Below, piece by piece: positions 10,343-19,782 of a stretch of 64,000 nucleotides of DNA. The position numbers and the translations under genes are program-made. The DNA comes from Planctomycetota bacterium (GTDB lineage: Bacteria > Planctomycetota > GCA-2746535): contig NVWA01000004.1 in assembly GCA_002746535.1 (NCBI GenBank), positions 170,743 through 234,742 on the forward strand. Direction: 5' to 3'. The notes beneath the pieces were generated by a model. The model saw only the letters and a program-made list of their open reading frames with translations. It ran no database searches and had not been told where the DNA came from. The first letter of the stretch is position 1. Each line of letters begins with the position of its first letter.

Positions 10343-10404
10343 GCTTATACCAATGTTCTGATCTAATATTTAAAAAACTATTTTGTTTTATTTACAGATC
10401 AGCT

Positions 10405-10440
10405 CAAACTGTACTAGAAAGAATTATTTTGCAGTACAAT
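10405..10440. repeat. Intergenic hairpin repeat, copy 2
   Basis: This is a close relative of the element at 8935-8976: CAAACTGTACTAG, then GAATTATTTT, then CAGTACAAT. Here the inverted repeat TGTACT/AGTACA (10410-10415 and 10433-10438) is perfect. Both copies lie just after a beta-helix gene. The rest of this 338-base gap is AT-rich without a credible gene. It also contains AGTCGTACCTACC near 10570, a motif shared with 17776-17788. Confidence 0.5.
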
Positions 10441-10680
10441 TTATTACTTAGTTACAAATTGCTTAATATTACTCCCTAATTTATCAATAAAACAGTAATG
10501 AAAACTAATAATTGTTATACTTCTTGTTTGAAATCATAGAAAGTTAGATATATTGATATTTAATTTCCAGTCGTACCTACCTGATAATTTAAAATTGCTA
10601 AACACTTCATATTAAGAAGAAGACTACTAGCACTTTTCAATTTAAATAAACTAAATCAAATTAATTTTTGGAGAGACCTT

Positions 10681-13600
10681 ATGTTTTGTAATTTTATTTT
10701 AAAACAATTTTTATTCATAACAGGCTTATGCCTGCTATCAACATTATTGATTGCTGAAGATTTTACATTCAAAGCAAATGACAATTGCCATGTTGGGAAT
10801 ATTGGTGCTGAAAAAGATTTTAATGGTGGCAATAAAACCACAAGAGGAAAAATAAAAGGACCGGAAGAGTATGTCTTAGTGAATTTTGATTTATCTTCCA
10901 TTAAAGGTAAGACTGTCACAAAAGCAAAACTAAGAATTTATTCAGCTGGAGCTATCTTATATAAAGTGGGATTCTCATCCGTCACAACAAAATGGACTGG
11001 TGGAAGCGGAAATAGTTTCAAAAAATATAATGGCCCTGGTGCCACATGGCGTAGACCTTCCCCTGGAAAATTTTGGGCTTGGAAAGGCAATTCAAACTTA
11101 GAGCATGTAGTCAATTCAATGAGCGGATCTCGCTCTTGCTATGGACAAGCCAAGAAGATAGGAAATTATTATGAGTTAGATCTTTCACCAGAAGTTATTG
11201 AAGCTGTAGCTAGTGGTCATCACCATGGATTTATGATTTCAGAACATGATGGCTGGCGCAGAAGCTCTTGGGTAAAACAATATTTATTTAAACAATCAGG
11301 GGGCGATCATAACCCAAAGATTTTCTTAAAAGAACAAAATGGCAAAGCTCCTACCCTTTTTATATCCGCAGAAAAAACGGATTCCATGGCACCAGGTAAA
11401 GTACAAGCTAAAACTATTTGGAAAGATAACATGCTAATAGGAGAAGTATTAATTGAACTAATCGCCACAGGTGATGATGGCAATAAAGGCAAAGCTCTCT
11501 ATTACGAAATTTTAGCTGATGGCAAAGAAGTACCAGCATGGATGCTAAATGCCCCTCTTGCTGCAGGCGCTAAACAATTAATTCGAATTTCAGAACAGAC
11601 ACCTGGCAAGGAAATTTCCTTTTCTATTAGAGCTGTTGATGAAGCAGGGAACAAAGGACCACCGACAACATTTAAAGCTAAGTCAATACCATCTATTACA
11701 ATTCCAGCAGTAAAAGCCCGATATGTACTTGGCGCCGGCTCAACAATTAAAAATAAAACAGTTGAAGTCTGGGCATATCCCGATTTAGAAAAAGCAAATC
11801 CAATAACAGGTAATATATTAGAAGATAAATCTTATTTCTTAAAGAAAACCGGCACCTACCGTAATGGTAACAATGTATGGGATGGGAAAACACACACCGT
11901 AAAATTAACAGCTCTCAAGGATGAATGGGTTGCCTTTCAAATAGGGATTGAAAATATATCTGGTGCTCAATTAAAAGATATTAAAGTAGAATGGTCAAGT
12001 GACAAAAATTTATCCGCAGATCTATATCGCGAATGGTACGTAAAATTTGGTGATTCTTTTTATCCAGACCCATTAGTACCGCTAGAAGATTTAGATTTTA
12101 AAATCAGTATTCCAGATGATAAAAACTCAATTGAAGGACATAAAGTTCAGTCTGTCTATGTAGACCTTCTTGTAGATCGAAAGGCAAAAACAGGTATTCA
12201 TAATGGTAAAGTTACCATTACTGTGCCTGGTCAATCAGCAATTGTTGTCAAAGTTGCTGTAGATGTCACCAGCGTAAATATGCCCAGAAAATTAAACACC
12301 ATAATTGAATTCAATCACTACTCTTCGTGGGAAAAGAACTTCAAAGGTGGTAGCAAACGTGGTGATCAATTTATTAAATATAACAATGACATCACAGCAT
12401 TGGCTCATCAAAACAGATGTACGTTTAATGGTGTTCCTTATGGCCACAATGGTAACTTAAGTAGACCCGCTCCAAAAATTTCTGGTGAAGGTGCTAATAT
12501 CAAAGTGACCAGCTGGGAAGCCTTTGATAAAACTTACGAAGGAATTTACTCAGGCAGTATTTTCAAGAATAATCATAGATCTGAACAACCAATGACTCAC
12601 CATACACTTAAGTTTTTTGAATCATGGCCAGCAAATTTTCATAAACCAGGCATGTTTGTACATGATCGCAAAAAGAACCCCAGCTTAAATCCCATGTTTT
12701 CGAAGAAATATAATGATCAAGTTTTAGCTATGGGCAAGGAATATGTAAAACACTTTAAAGAAAAATCTTGGAATAAAGTTCAATTGCAATTATTTTTAAA
12801 TAATAAAAATCAATATTACAGAAAAGGGTCAGGATGCTATTGGCTTCTTGATGAACCTAGATATCACAATGGATATATGGCCTTAGATTATTTGGGAACA
12901 TTATTTAGAAAAGCATTTTCTGGTCACGGTGAAATCGATGTCGTCTTTAGGGCTGATATTTCTAGACCTCAGTATCAAGAAACTATGCAAGATGATAGTC
13001 TTGATTTACTGGTTGTGGGTGGTTTACCAGAGCATGAATATATTGTTAGAAGGAACTCTGATCGATATAACGGGAACCCATTTCGCAAAGGTGATCAAAT
13101 CATTTGGAATTATGGATCCGTCTCTGGCATAAACACCAATAATTATGGTTTTCCTAATGCTCGCATCATGGATTATTTCAAAGGGGGTGATGGCCATTTA
13201 CCATGGCTAAACTCTTTTGCTGAAAATAGCTGGAGAGAACAAAAAATCAAAAATTATTCTCTTATGTATAATGGACAGTCAAAATACTCTCCGGCCAAAT
13301 CAGGTCGTACAGTCGTACCTTCCATGCGATTGAAAGCATACAGAAGAGCGCAGCAAGATACTGAAATGATTGGTTTAGCTTTAGTAAAAAATCATTACAC
13401 AAGAGATCAATTCAGAGTCGCTATTGCCACATTCGCCAATTTTGTTGGCAAGACAATTAAACTATTCCGAGAAGATGCCGGTACCGTTCAAATTAATATC
13501 TCAACAGAAAAACTAGAAGGTACTCGAGAAGTTTTAAGAGCTTTAATGGGTGGTAAAAAACCTTTTAATACAAAACAAAACCCTCGTAGCATAGACAAGA

Positions 13601-14409
13601 CAGTTGGCGAAATTGGCAAATTAACTTTTAAACTTTCTGCTGATGAAAAAGTAAAAGCCGAAGCAGTCAAAGTAGCCAAAAAGGATGAAGCAAAAAAACT
13701 TGAGGATATGATGAAAAACAAACCTGCATGGGTTGAAAACTGCATTAATATTCACAAAAAATTTAAAGGTGAAAAATTCTTTTATTCTACATTGGGGGAT
13801 TCCATCACTTATACAGGCGCATTTGCAACTCCTATCTCATGGAAAAAACACCCCGCAAATCTTGTGTTCAAATGGCGCAATAAATTAACACCTGGCTTGA
13901 GAGGTAAAGGACCAAAATTCGGAAATTACTCTGGTTGGACATCTAGTCAATTATTAAATTCTGTACCAAATGTTATCAAACAACATAAACCCGAATTAGC
14001 TATTATCCTGATTGGCACAAATGATGTGAATAAAGGTGGGAACGTTACAAGTTATGAAAAGAATTTAAACAGTATTGTAGATAAACTAATAGCTTCTGGC
14101 TGTGTACCTATTTTGACAACTATCCCCCCTTGTCGGAATAAAATAGAAAAAGTTAAGTCATTTAATGTAGTTGTTCATAAAATTGCCAAAGCGAAAAATA
14201 TTCCAACCATCAATTACTTTGAAGAAATCATGTCTCGCTCAAATGGGAAATGGGAAAATTTTATCAGCAAAGATGGTGTTCACCCCAATACTTCAAAACC
14301 AAGAGGCTTTTACACACCAGGTTCTGGTAAAGGTGGTTATGAGCTTAGAAATACATTGACCGCTCAAAAATTATTTCAAGTAATGACATTTGTATTGGGA
14401 GTTAAATAG
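10681..14409 (+). CDS. Secreted DNRLRE / DUF4091-like / SGNH-hydrolase fusion protein
   Basis: This 1242-residue exported multidomain protein starts with a signal peptide (residues 1 to about 21). A DNRLRE-type (CBM96-like) beta module follows at about 25-215 ('VLVNFDLSSIKGKTVTKAKL'), then an Ig/FN3-like stretch (225-340). The central region resembles DUF4091 glycan-active proteins, with 'WLLDEPRYHN' and 'DLLVVGGLPEHE'. After a charged linker (about 990-1030), residues 1035-1242 form an SGNH hydrolase. It has the block I serine in GDSI (Ser1041), block III GTND (Asn1114) and block V DGVHP (Asp1198, His1201), so the catalytic set is complete. The esterase probably removes acyl groups from a polysaccharide handled by the central domain (inference). 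GGAGAG precedes the ATG. The fusion of DUF4091-like and SGNH parts is uncommon in my experience. Confidence 0.82.
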   Translation: MFCNFILKQFLFITGLCLLSTLLIAEDFTFKANDNCHVGNIGAEKDFNGGNKTTRGKIKGPEEYVLVNFDLSSIKGKTVTKAKLRIYSAGAILYKVGFSSVTTKWTGGSGNSFKKYNGPGATWRRPSPGKFWAWKGNSNLEHVVNSMSGSRSCYGQAKKIGNYYELDLSPEVIEAVASGHHHGFMISEHDGWRRSSWVKQYLFKQSGGDHNPKIFLKEQNGKAPTLFISAEKTDSMAPGKVQAKTIWKDNMLIGEVLIELIATGDDGNKGKALYYEILADGKEVPAWMLNAPLAAGAKQLIRISEQTPGKEISFSIRAVDEAGNKGPPTTFKAKSIPSITIPAVKARYVLGAGSTIKNKTVEVWAYPDLEKANPITGNILEDKSYFLKKTGTYRNGNNVWDGKTHTVKLTALKDEWVAFQIGIENISGAQLKDIKVEWSSDKNLSADLYREWYVKFGDSFYPDPLVPLEDLDFKISIPDDKNSIEGHKVQSVYVDLLVDRKAKTGIHNGKVTITVPGQSAIVVKVAVDVTSVNMPRKLNTIIEFNHYSSWEKNFKGGSKRGDQFIKYNNDITALAHQNRCTFNGVPYGHNGNLSRPAPKISGEGANIKVTSWEAFDKTYEGIYSGSIFKNNHRSEQPMTHHTLKFFESWPANFHKPGMFVHDRKKNPSLNPMFSKKYNDQVLAMGKEYVKHFKEKSWNKVQLQLFLNNKNQYYRKGSGCYWLLDEPRYHNGYMALDYLGTLFRKAFSGHGEIDVVFRADISRPQYQETMQDDSLDLLVVGGLPEHEYIVRRNSDRYNGNPFRKGDQIIWNYGSVSGINTNNYGFPNARIMDYFKGGDGHLPWLNSFAENSWREQKIKNYSLMYNGQSKYSPAKSGRTVVPSMRLKAYRRAQQDTEMIGLALVKNHYTRDQFRVAIATFANFVGKTIKLFREDAGTVQINISTEKLEGTREVLRALMGGKKPFNTKQNPRSIDKTVGEIGKLTFKLSADEKVKAEAVKVAKKDEAKKLEDMMKNKPAWVENCINIHKKFKGEKFFYSTLGDSITYTGAFATPISWKKHPANLVFKWRNKLTPGLRGKGPKFGNYSGWTSSQLLNSVPNVIKQHKPELAIILIGTNDVNKGGNVTSYEKNLNSIVDKLIASGCVPILTTIPPCRNKIEKVKSFNVVVHKIAKAKNIPTINYFEEIMSRSNGKWENFISKDGVHPNTSKPRGFYTPGSGKGGYELRNTLTAQKLFQVMTFVLGVK

Positions 14410-14462
14410 TAATAGTACCGAGAGTTTTTAGTTCATAAATGATAAGTCTATGAATTAAATAC

Positions 14463-14553
14463 ACCACCTCCCCGCTTCGCGGTACTCCTCCTGAAAAGGA
14501 GGAGAGTTTTATAACTTTAAAATATTCATTTATTCAGCTTGCTGACGGGTGGT
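14463..14553. repeat. Nested palindromic (REP/MITE-like) intergenic element
   Basis: Three nested or adjacent stems are visible. The outer arms are ACCACCTCCCCG at 14463-14474 and ACGGGTGGT at 14545-14553. A small stem CCGC-TTC-GCGG lies at 14472-14482, and a perfect 7-bp stem CTCCTCC/GGAGGAG at 14485-14504. The G+C-rich arms stand out against the AT-rich surroundings. The shape is that of a REP-like palindromic repeat; only one copy is seen in this window. Confidence 0.55.
14485..14510 (+). terminator. Stem-loop followed by TTTT downstream of the SGNH fusion gene
   Basis: A perfect 7-bp stem (CTCCTCC, loop TGAAAA, GGAGGAG) is followed by AGTTTT about 75 bases after the stop codon. It could end transcription of the plus-strand gene. 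It is part of the larger palindromic element, so the termination role is an inference. Confidence 0.5.
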
Positions 14554-14618
14554 TCTTCATTGCGTTTGAAAACAGATTAAACTCCTTAACCAGCGATTCA
14601 CACACTCAGCATATTACT

Positions 14619-16280
14619 TTAAAGAAGTAGTTTCGTTTTTAATTCTTTAGCCGATTTGCTATAGCTTGAATTGGGATATCTCTTCACTAAAGAGTTTATA
14701 CTACGAGCGATAGACTTTAATAAAGAAGCATTTGTTTTTTTAAATTTTGAATCTTTATAATTATGAGGTCCTTTATAGGGCCTCAATCGTTTCAGCATTA
14801 GTTTTATACGTTTAAACATTCCTGCAGCAAATTTATCTTCCTTATAACTAGGTTTAGCTTTCAACTCATTACTAATTTCTGTAGCTTTGATAGCAAATTC
14901 ATCCCCTCGAAAAGTTTTTGCAACAGCTTCATAAATCTTTAAAGCACCAATAGGATCCGTCACCTGTAATTCTAATGCTTCATTCATTTTAGAGTCGTAG
15001 GTTTGTTTAATAAATATAAATAGTTCTTCAGCTTCTGACTTTTCAGCAGCATTATCACTTAATAATTTCTTACGTATCGTCTTTAGATTCAAACCCAAGC
15101 TTCTTTTTGCATAAATATTTTTAGCAATTGATTTCAAATATTTAAAAGAACTGCTTTTTGAAACAAAGTTCTGAGCATCCTTTAAACTTCTTAGAGCTTT
15201 CTTTCTATATGCAATATAGATGGGGCTCTTGGGAGGGAATGATTTATTTTTACTCTCTACCCCAGTTGCACCATCTCGAGCTATAATTTTACCATCAAGT
15301 TTATTACCAGATATGACAATATTGCGAGCATCCTTGTATCGATATTCAATTGGAGTAGGATATCCACTACAAATAACAATATTGTTAATGATTTTCGAAC
15401 CAGGACTATTGTTAACGATAATGCCATCGTCACCACGCACACCAGGATCTTTGATAAAAATATTATTTTTAATCATTCCACCCTCATGATCATACGACTT
15501 CCCTTTAGCTTTTGGCTTTTTTGAACTTAGACCAAAGGCTATGCCTCTCGCACAATTTATCATTAAATTATTTTCACAAATGGAATTGGATGACCCATTC
15601 CAAAATAAAATGGCATGGCCAGCAAGTTGATCGTTAGAAGGACCCATAATGTTATTAAAAATATTATTTCTTACAATCCAGTCTTTACCAGTATGAATGT
15701 CAACGCCTTGGGTATACCATGAACGGGCCATTTTGGTATATTCAAATAAACAGTATTCTACCTTACCTCTTAAAACCCCTCTACCACTATTCGTATCAGA
15801 ATTCCCCTTTAAGAATTGTTCTCCAGCATCAAAAAATCGGATATTATAAAAATGCATATCCGTACAGTTCCCTTGCATTGCAATCGGATGATGATAGACA
15901 TCCCCAATACTAAGATTAGAAACACGAACATTTGTACATCCGGAAAACTCTAGGCAGTGAGGAGTATCACCAAAGTTCTTATTCTTATAGCCTTGGCCAA
16001 TTATTTTTACTAAATTTCGATTAAATTTTTTGCCACGAATCTCAATATTTTTTCTACCGCGAATATAAATATGAACAGAAACTTTATAAATTCCTGGTGC
16101 AATGACAATGGTAGTATTATCAGCAATATTGAGCAACTTACTTTCAAGATCCTTAACTGAAGATACTTGAATCACCCTTTTATTCATCAAGGGTAATGAT
16201 TTTGGAGCAACATATTCTTGTGACAAAAGGGTACAAGTAAAAATTAAGAAAAAATGGATCACAAAATAAAATTTAATCAT
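14619..16280 (-). CDS. Secreted beta-helix protein with C-terminal helical region
   Basis: The N-terminus MIKFYFVIHFFLIFTCTLLS is a signal peptide. Residues about 35-330 form a right-handed beta-helix: 'TTIVIAPGIYKVSVHIYIRG', 'TNVRVSNLSIGDV', 'DWIVRNNIFNNIMG', 'NSICENNLMINCARG' and 'GMIKNNIFI'. The motif 'YTQGVDIHTGKDW' with acidic residues could bind calcium or substrate. The C-terminal 200 residues are Lys-rich and helical, with no recognised domain. It faces the SGNH fusion gene convergently. Related by fold, but not closely by sequence, to the other beta-helix proteins here. Likely a periplasmic or surface glycan lyase or binding protein; the catalytic residues are not certain. The SD is weak (GGGATT about 10 bases upstream). 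Confidence 0.78.
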   Translation of the reverse strand: MIKFYFVIHFFLIFTCTLLSQEYVAPKSLPLMNKRVIQVSSVKDLESKLLNIADNTTIVIAPGIYKVSVHIYIRGRKNIEIRGKKFNRNLVKIIGQGYKNKNFGDTPHCLEFSGCTNVRVSNLSIGDVYHHPIAMQGNCTDMHFYNIRFFDAGEQFLKGNSDTNSGRGVLRGKVEYCLFEYTKMARSWYTQGVDIHTGKDWIVRNNIFNNIMGPSNDQLAGHAILFWNGSSNSICENNLMINCARGIAFGLSSKKPKAKGKSYDHEGGMIKNNIFIKDPGVRGDDGIIVNNSPGSKIINNIVICSGYPTPIEYRYKDARNIVISGNKLDGKIIARDGATGVESKNKSFPPKSPIYIAYRKKALRSLKDAQNFVSKSSSFKYLKSIAKNIYAKRSLGLNLKTIRKKLLSDNAAEKSEAEELFIFIKQTYDSKMNEALELQVTDPIGALKIYEAVAKTFRGDEFAIKATEISNELKAKPSYKEDKFAAGMFKRIKLMLKRLRPYKGPHNYKDSKFKKTNASLLKSIARSINSLVKRYPNSSYSKSAKELKTKLLL

Positions 16281-16406
16281 CTAATTTTAATCCCATCATT
16301 TGAATACAATACTTAATATGGAGCTAATAATCATAAACGTTATACAAAGTCAAACAATTCAAAAAAAACAAATAAGAAGGCTATTTTCATGAAATAAACC
16401 GAGATA

Positions 16407-17648
16407 CTAGTCTACTATTGTTTTGATTTCATCCCTTTGCAACCAATTCAAATTTTCGTGATCAAATAACTTAATTAACATAAGTGACAATAAACAGCAG
16501 GCACCAAATCCAATAATCAAAGAATAAATATTACCATCGTATTGATACCCTATAAAGATACCAATTGGTACAGAAATTATCGTCGATAAAGATCCTATCA
16601 CAGCGGCACCCATGCCAGCTATATGACCTACAGGTTCCATGGCAATGGAACTTAAATTACCAAAGATAATTCCCATGCAAAAAAACTTCACCATCAAAAA
16701 ACCTAAAAGAATAGTTAAAGGTGGATGACCTGAATAAGGGTAACTAATCAATAATAAGAAAAATGAACTTAACACGATAACGATCAAGGCCCAACGGGAC
16801 AAGAAACTCATGCCATATTTTCTTACGATACGCCCGTTAACAAATGATGCGACTCCCACGGCAATGGCAAGACCTCCGAAATAGATGGGAAACATTTTTC
16901 CGAGACCATATTGCACTTCAAAAATAACTTGTGATGTTTTTAAATAAGCTAAAAAAGCCCCAGAAGTTAGGCCAATAACAATTGTGTATAACAAAGCGAT
17001 TCTGATTTTACACACTTCAATGAATGCTTTAAAAATACTTGAAATGGACATTTTAAGTCGATCTTCTTTGTTTAAGGTTTCTTCTTGGCGCAGTAAGAAC
17101 CATACCAATACGGCACTTCCAGCCACTAAAAAAACGATAAAAATAAACCGCCAATTCGAAAACTGAAGAATGATTAATCCGATGCCAGGTGCCAAGACAG
17201 GAACCATTATAAAGACCATCATAATATAAGACATGATTCGTGCCATTTCACGACCTTTATACAAATCCCGCGCCAGCACTAGAGAAACATTTGCGGGCCC
17301 TGCTACTCCAAATCCTTGCAATAATCTCCCTATTAACATTGTTGTAAGATTTTCTGAGAATAATGAGACCAAGCAACCTACTAGATAAATGCTAAACCCT
17401 ATAACAACTGCTGGTCTGCGGCCATAACCATCAGTGATTGAACCAAAAAATAATTTTCCGACTCCTAATCCAAGGAACATAAAAGAAACAATGAGCTGAA
17501 TATCTTTAGGATCATTAAGATGCAAATCGACGGTCATGACATTAAAGGCCGGCAACATACAATCAATTGCTAAGGCCAAAATACTTGTCATCATAGCCAT
17601 CAATATTACAAATTCGCCGAAGGGCAATTTTTTCTTTTTTGTAATCAT
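16407..17648 (-). CDS. MFS transporter, Bcr/CflA-like drug-efflux family
   Basis: The 413-residue, roughly 12-helix inner-membrane protein matches the Bcr/CflA subfamily of proton-coupled multidrug exporters. It has 'ALAIDCMLPAF' in helix 1 (the family's D-hydrophobic-P signature), MFS motif A as 'GSITDGYGRRPAVVIG' after helix 2, 'LIGRLLQGFGVAGPANVSLVLARD' in helix 4 and 'PVLAPGIG' in helix 5 (motif C). It ends in a short cytoplasmic tail. No strong Shine-Dalgarno is visible before the ATG. It lies downstream of the sigma54/FeeM operon on the same strand after a 306-base gap, so co-transcription is possible but not shown. The substrate is unknown. Confidence 0.85.
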   Translation of the reverse strand: MITKKKKLPFGEFVILMAMMTSILALAIDCMLPAFNVMTVDLHLNDPKDIQLIVSFMFLGLGVGKLFFGSITDGYGRRPAVVIGFSIYLVGCLVSLFSENLTTMLIGRLLQGFGVAGPANVSLVLARDLYKGREMARIMSYIMMVFIMVPVLAPGIGLIILQFSNWRFIFIVFLVAGSAVLVWFLLRQEETLNKEDRLKMSISSIFKAFIEVCKIRIALLYTIVIGLTSGAFLAYLKTSQVIFEVQYGLGKMFPIYFGGLAIAVGVASFVNGRIVRKYGMSFLSRWALIVIVLSSFFLLLISYPYSGHPPLTILLGFLMVKFFCMGIIFGNLSSIAMEPVGHIAGMGAAVIGSLSTIISVPIGIFIGYQYDGNIYSLIIGFGACCLLSLMLIKLFDHENLNWLQRDEIKTIVD

Positions 17649-17954
17649 ATACGTTTATTTTTTTTTAGAAAATTCAGGATACTAATTATTGTTGCAAATC
17701 GGAAGTCAGGATTATAAGCTTTGATTTCAATATTCTAGGAAAATGAGATCAAGAGATATAGTACCGAGAACTTCTAGTCGTACCTATCAATTTTTGTAAA
17801 CAGCCTTTAAACGCTGCTTTAAATGAATAATTCTGATTTCAAATGACTTAAGCTTGGGCTTATCGTCATGGTTAGGTCAGCACCAAAATCAATATAAGTT
17901 AATTCGGTTACATATTGGTCTTGTTTACTGGTTAGATATGGAAAATATTTTTAT
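17649..17954. other. 306-base gap with a short dispersed motif
   Basis: No gene is credible here. At 17759-17789 lies ATAGTACCGAGA followed by ACTTCTAGTCGTACCTATC. Its first half recurs at 14417-14428 (ATAGTACCGAGA) and its second half near 10570 (AGTCGTACCTACC). These are probably remains of a short dispersed repeat. Confidence 0.35.
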
Positions 17955-18155
17955 TTAATTCATATTTTGGCCAAGATAAAAAACAAGATTTTTAATATCT
18001 TTTATTATGCCTGATCTAAATAATAGAATATCTTTCTTCAAAGATTGATTCCCAGGATCTATTTTATCATTTATATTATCTACTATTAAAATGAGTTCCT
18101 CCACTTTATTATAAAGTGAATTAGTGCTAAACAGCAAGTCTTCTTTTTCAATCAT
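17955..18155 (-). CDS. Small hypothetical helical protein, third gene of the FeeM operon
   Basis: A 66-residue protein with a strong AAGGAG Shine-Dalgarno correctly spaced before the ATG, which makes it a credible gene. It is predicted all-helical (for example 'LYNKVEELILIVDNINDKI', then 'KKDILLFRSGIIKDIKNLVF'), amphipathic and without Cys, signal peptide or clear membrane span. It starts 49 bases after the stop of the glycosyltransferase/FeeM fusion on the same strand, so it is probably co-transcribed with it. I recognise no family. It could be a partner subunit, an acyl-carrier-like helper (though no phosphopantetheine DSL motif is seen) or a regulator. Confidence 0.65.
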   Translation of the reverse strand: MIEKEDLLFSTNSLYNKVEELILIVDNINDKIDPGNQSLKKDILLFRSGIIKDIKNLVFYLGQNMN

Positions 18156-18204
18156 TTTTGCTCCTTAAATAATTTGTTAGAATGATGCAAATAAGTAAGA
18201 CGAC

Positions 18205-19734
18205 TCATTTAACTTTTCGACTTACCTCCTCCTCATTATTATAATTAGAATTGTTAATATTATTAAATTTTAAACTCCACAATTGATAAAATTTATCCCT
18301 GTTTGAAGAATCATTAAAGGCAGAAACTTTATTCATAAAAAAACGATATAAGTTTATACAGGTTAGCTTATTATCTCTAATTTTAATTTCATTTTTAATT
18401 TGCAAATCCAATTCTTTTAATTCTCTTTTGAAAAAATAATCATTCAGATTTTTATCACCTGAATATTTAGCGTATTTTTTTAAATACATATTTTCCACAG
18501 TCAGCAAATTCAATCTCATAGGTACAGCCGGTGCATTCTCAACTTTCTTATAAGAGCAAGTGCTTCCAATAATCTCAAAACATAAAACCTTTTTGTAAAA
18601 AAACTGATGTCTAGGATTTATGGTAATCACGTAATCAGTCGACTTCAAATGGCTTGAACTCAGTTTGAATCCAAACTGAAAAAGCTTCATAACGGTACTT
18701 TTTTCGCAAGCGCTTCCATCAATTGCTAATCCTGTTAATTCACACAATACTCTGCCTTCCTTTCTCATAGGCTCTAGACTATTCTTAGAAATATCATCCA
18801 TAGGTAAACCAGCAACAGAATCTTTAATAAAGGTTAAAGTGCCAATAACCCTGTCATTTTGTTTTGCTATTACTGTGTATGTATCAGGCAAGGTATTCCA
18901 GAATAAAATTCGTTTTTCTGCATCATTCTTTGCCGTAAACCCCTTCTCTAAATATTGCCTGTAAACTAGTTTATAAGCTTCATTTAGCTCTTTCACACTG
19001 GATGCTATTTTGAGTTCTATTTGAGACCCTTTAGCGTCATCCTGCTTGTTAGAAACCAAGGCTATTTGATTTAATCTTCTCGTCAAATTTCCAGATCTTC
19101 TTTTGGGTTTTAATTGTCGATAAATAATATTTTTATTTGCCTCGAGAGAATTTAAATCTTCAATTGTTTTTGAAAACTTAGAAGCCTGTTCTTGGTAACA
19201 TTTATCCACTAATAATTTATTCGTATAATCTAGGACTTTTTTATCAGTAAGAGTTGAAGATCTAATCATTAAGCCAATACCTTTTTTTACAATGGCATTA
19301 GAAACTAACAGCTGATCCATTAATATTGGGATACAAAGTATAGGAGTCGATTGGCTCAATCCTAAATAAACCAATTCTATATCACCATTACAAATAAATA
19401 AATCTGCTCTTTCGGCAATAGCTAATCTAGGTAAACAATTAGATGTAAAAACATTATTATAAGTAATGTCCTTTTTAATAATCTTATATTCGGTATCTAA
19501 TAATACAGTGACTTCCATCTTAGAAAGTTTTTCAACTATATTAAGGGTAGTCTTTTCATCACAAAATGAACTTAGTGAAATAAAAACTACTGGTTTATTT
19601 TCTGGTATTTTTTTCCACCATAACGGTAATGTCTGGTCTTCGATACAATTTATTTTTAATTTGCCCGATAGCCTCAAGTTAGCTTCATTTATACGAAACT
19701 TCTTGATGACTTGCGATACAGCTGATGAATTCAT
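18205..19734 (-). CDS. Fusion of half a GT1 glycosyltransferase with a FeeM-like N-acyltransferase
   Basis: The N-terminal part (about residues 36-200) resembles the C-terminal, nucleotide-sugar-binding half of GT1/MGT glycosyltransferases: 'LPLWWKKIPENKPVVFISL', 'LPRLAIAERADLFICNGDIE', then 'LGLSQSTPILCIPILMDQL.SNA...KGIG'. The usual GG after the asparagine is 'GD', and the whole N-terminal acceptor-binding half of a GT-B enzyme is absent. Residues about 240-410 match the FeeM/N-acyl-amino-acid-synthase GNAT-like core: 'TYTVIAKQNDRVIGTLTF', 'GLPMDD', 'EGRVLCELTGLAID', 'INPRHQFFYKKVLCFE.IG' and 'APAVPMRLNL'. FeeM enzymes join a fatty acyl chain from acyl carrier protein to an amino acid. The last 100 residues are unassigned. 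AAAGGAG precedes the ATG. It sits 48 bases after the DUF2892 gene. It is probably an acyltransferase; the GT-like half may be a binding domain (inference). Confidence 0.7.
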   Translation of the reverse strand: MNSSAVSQVIKKFRINEANLRLSGKLKINCIEDQTLPLWWKKIPENKPVVFISLSSFCDEKTTLNIVEKLSKMEVTVLLDTEYKIIKKDITYNNVFTSNCLPRLAIAERADLFICNGDIELVYLGLSQSTPILCIPILMDQLLVSNAIVKKGIGLMIRSSTLTDKKVLDYTNKLLVDKCYQEQASKFSKTIEDLNSLEANKNIIYRQLKPKRRSGNLTRRLNQIALVSNKQDDAKGSQIELKIASSVKELNEAYKLVYRQYLEKGFTAKNDAEKRILFWNTLPDTYTVIAKQNDRVIGTLTFIKDSVAGLPMDDISKNSLEPMRKEGRVLCELTGLAIDGSACEKSTVMKLFQFGFKLSSSHLKSTDYVITINPRHQFFYKKVLCFEIIGSTCSYKKVENAPAVPMRLNLLTVENMYLKKYAKYSGDKNLNDYFFKRELKELDLQIKNEIKIRDNKLTCINLYRFFMNKVSAFNDSSNRDKFYQLWSLKFNNINNSNYNNEEEVSRKVK

Positions 19735-19782
19735 ATCAATCTCCTTTAAATAATAATAATTTATATAATTCGCAAATTAAAT

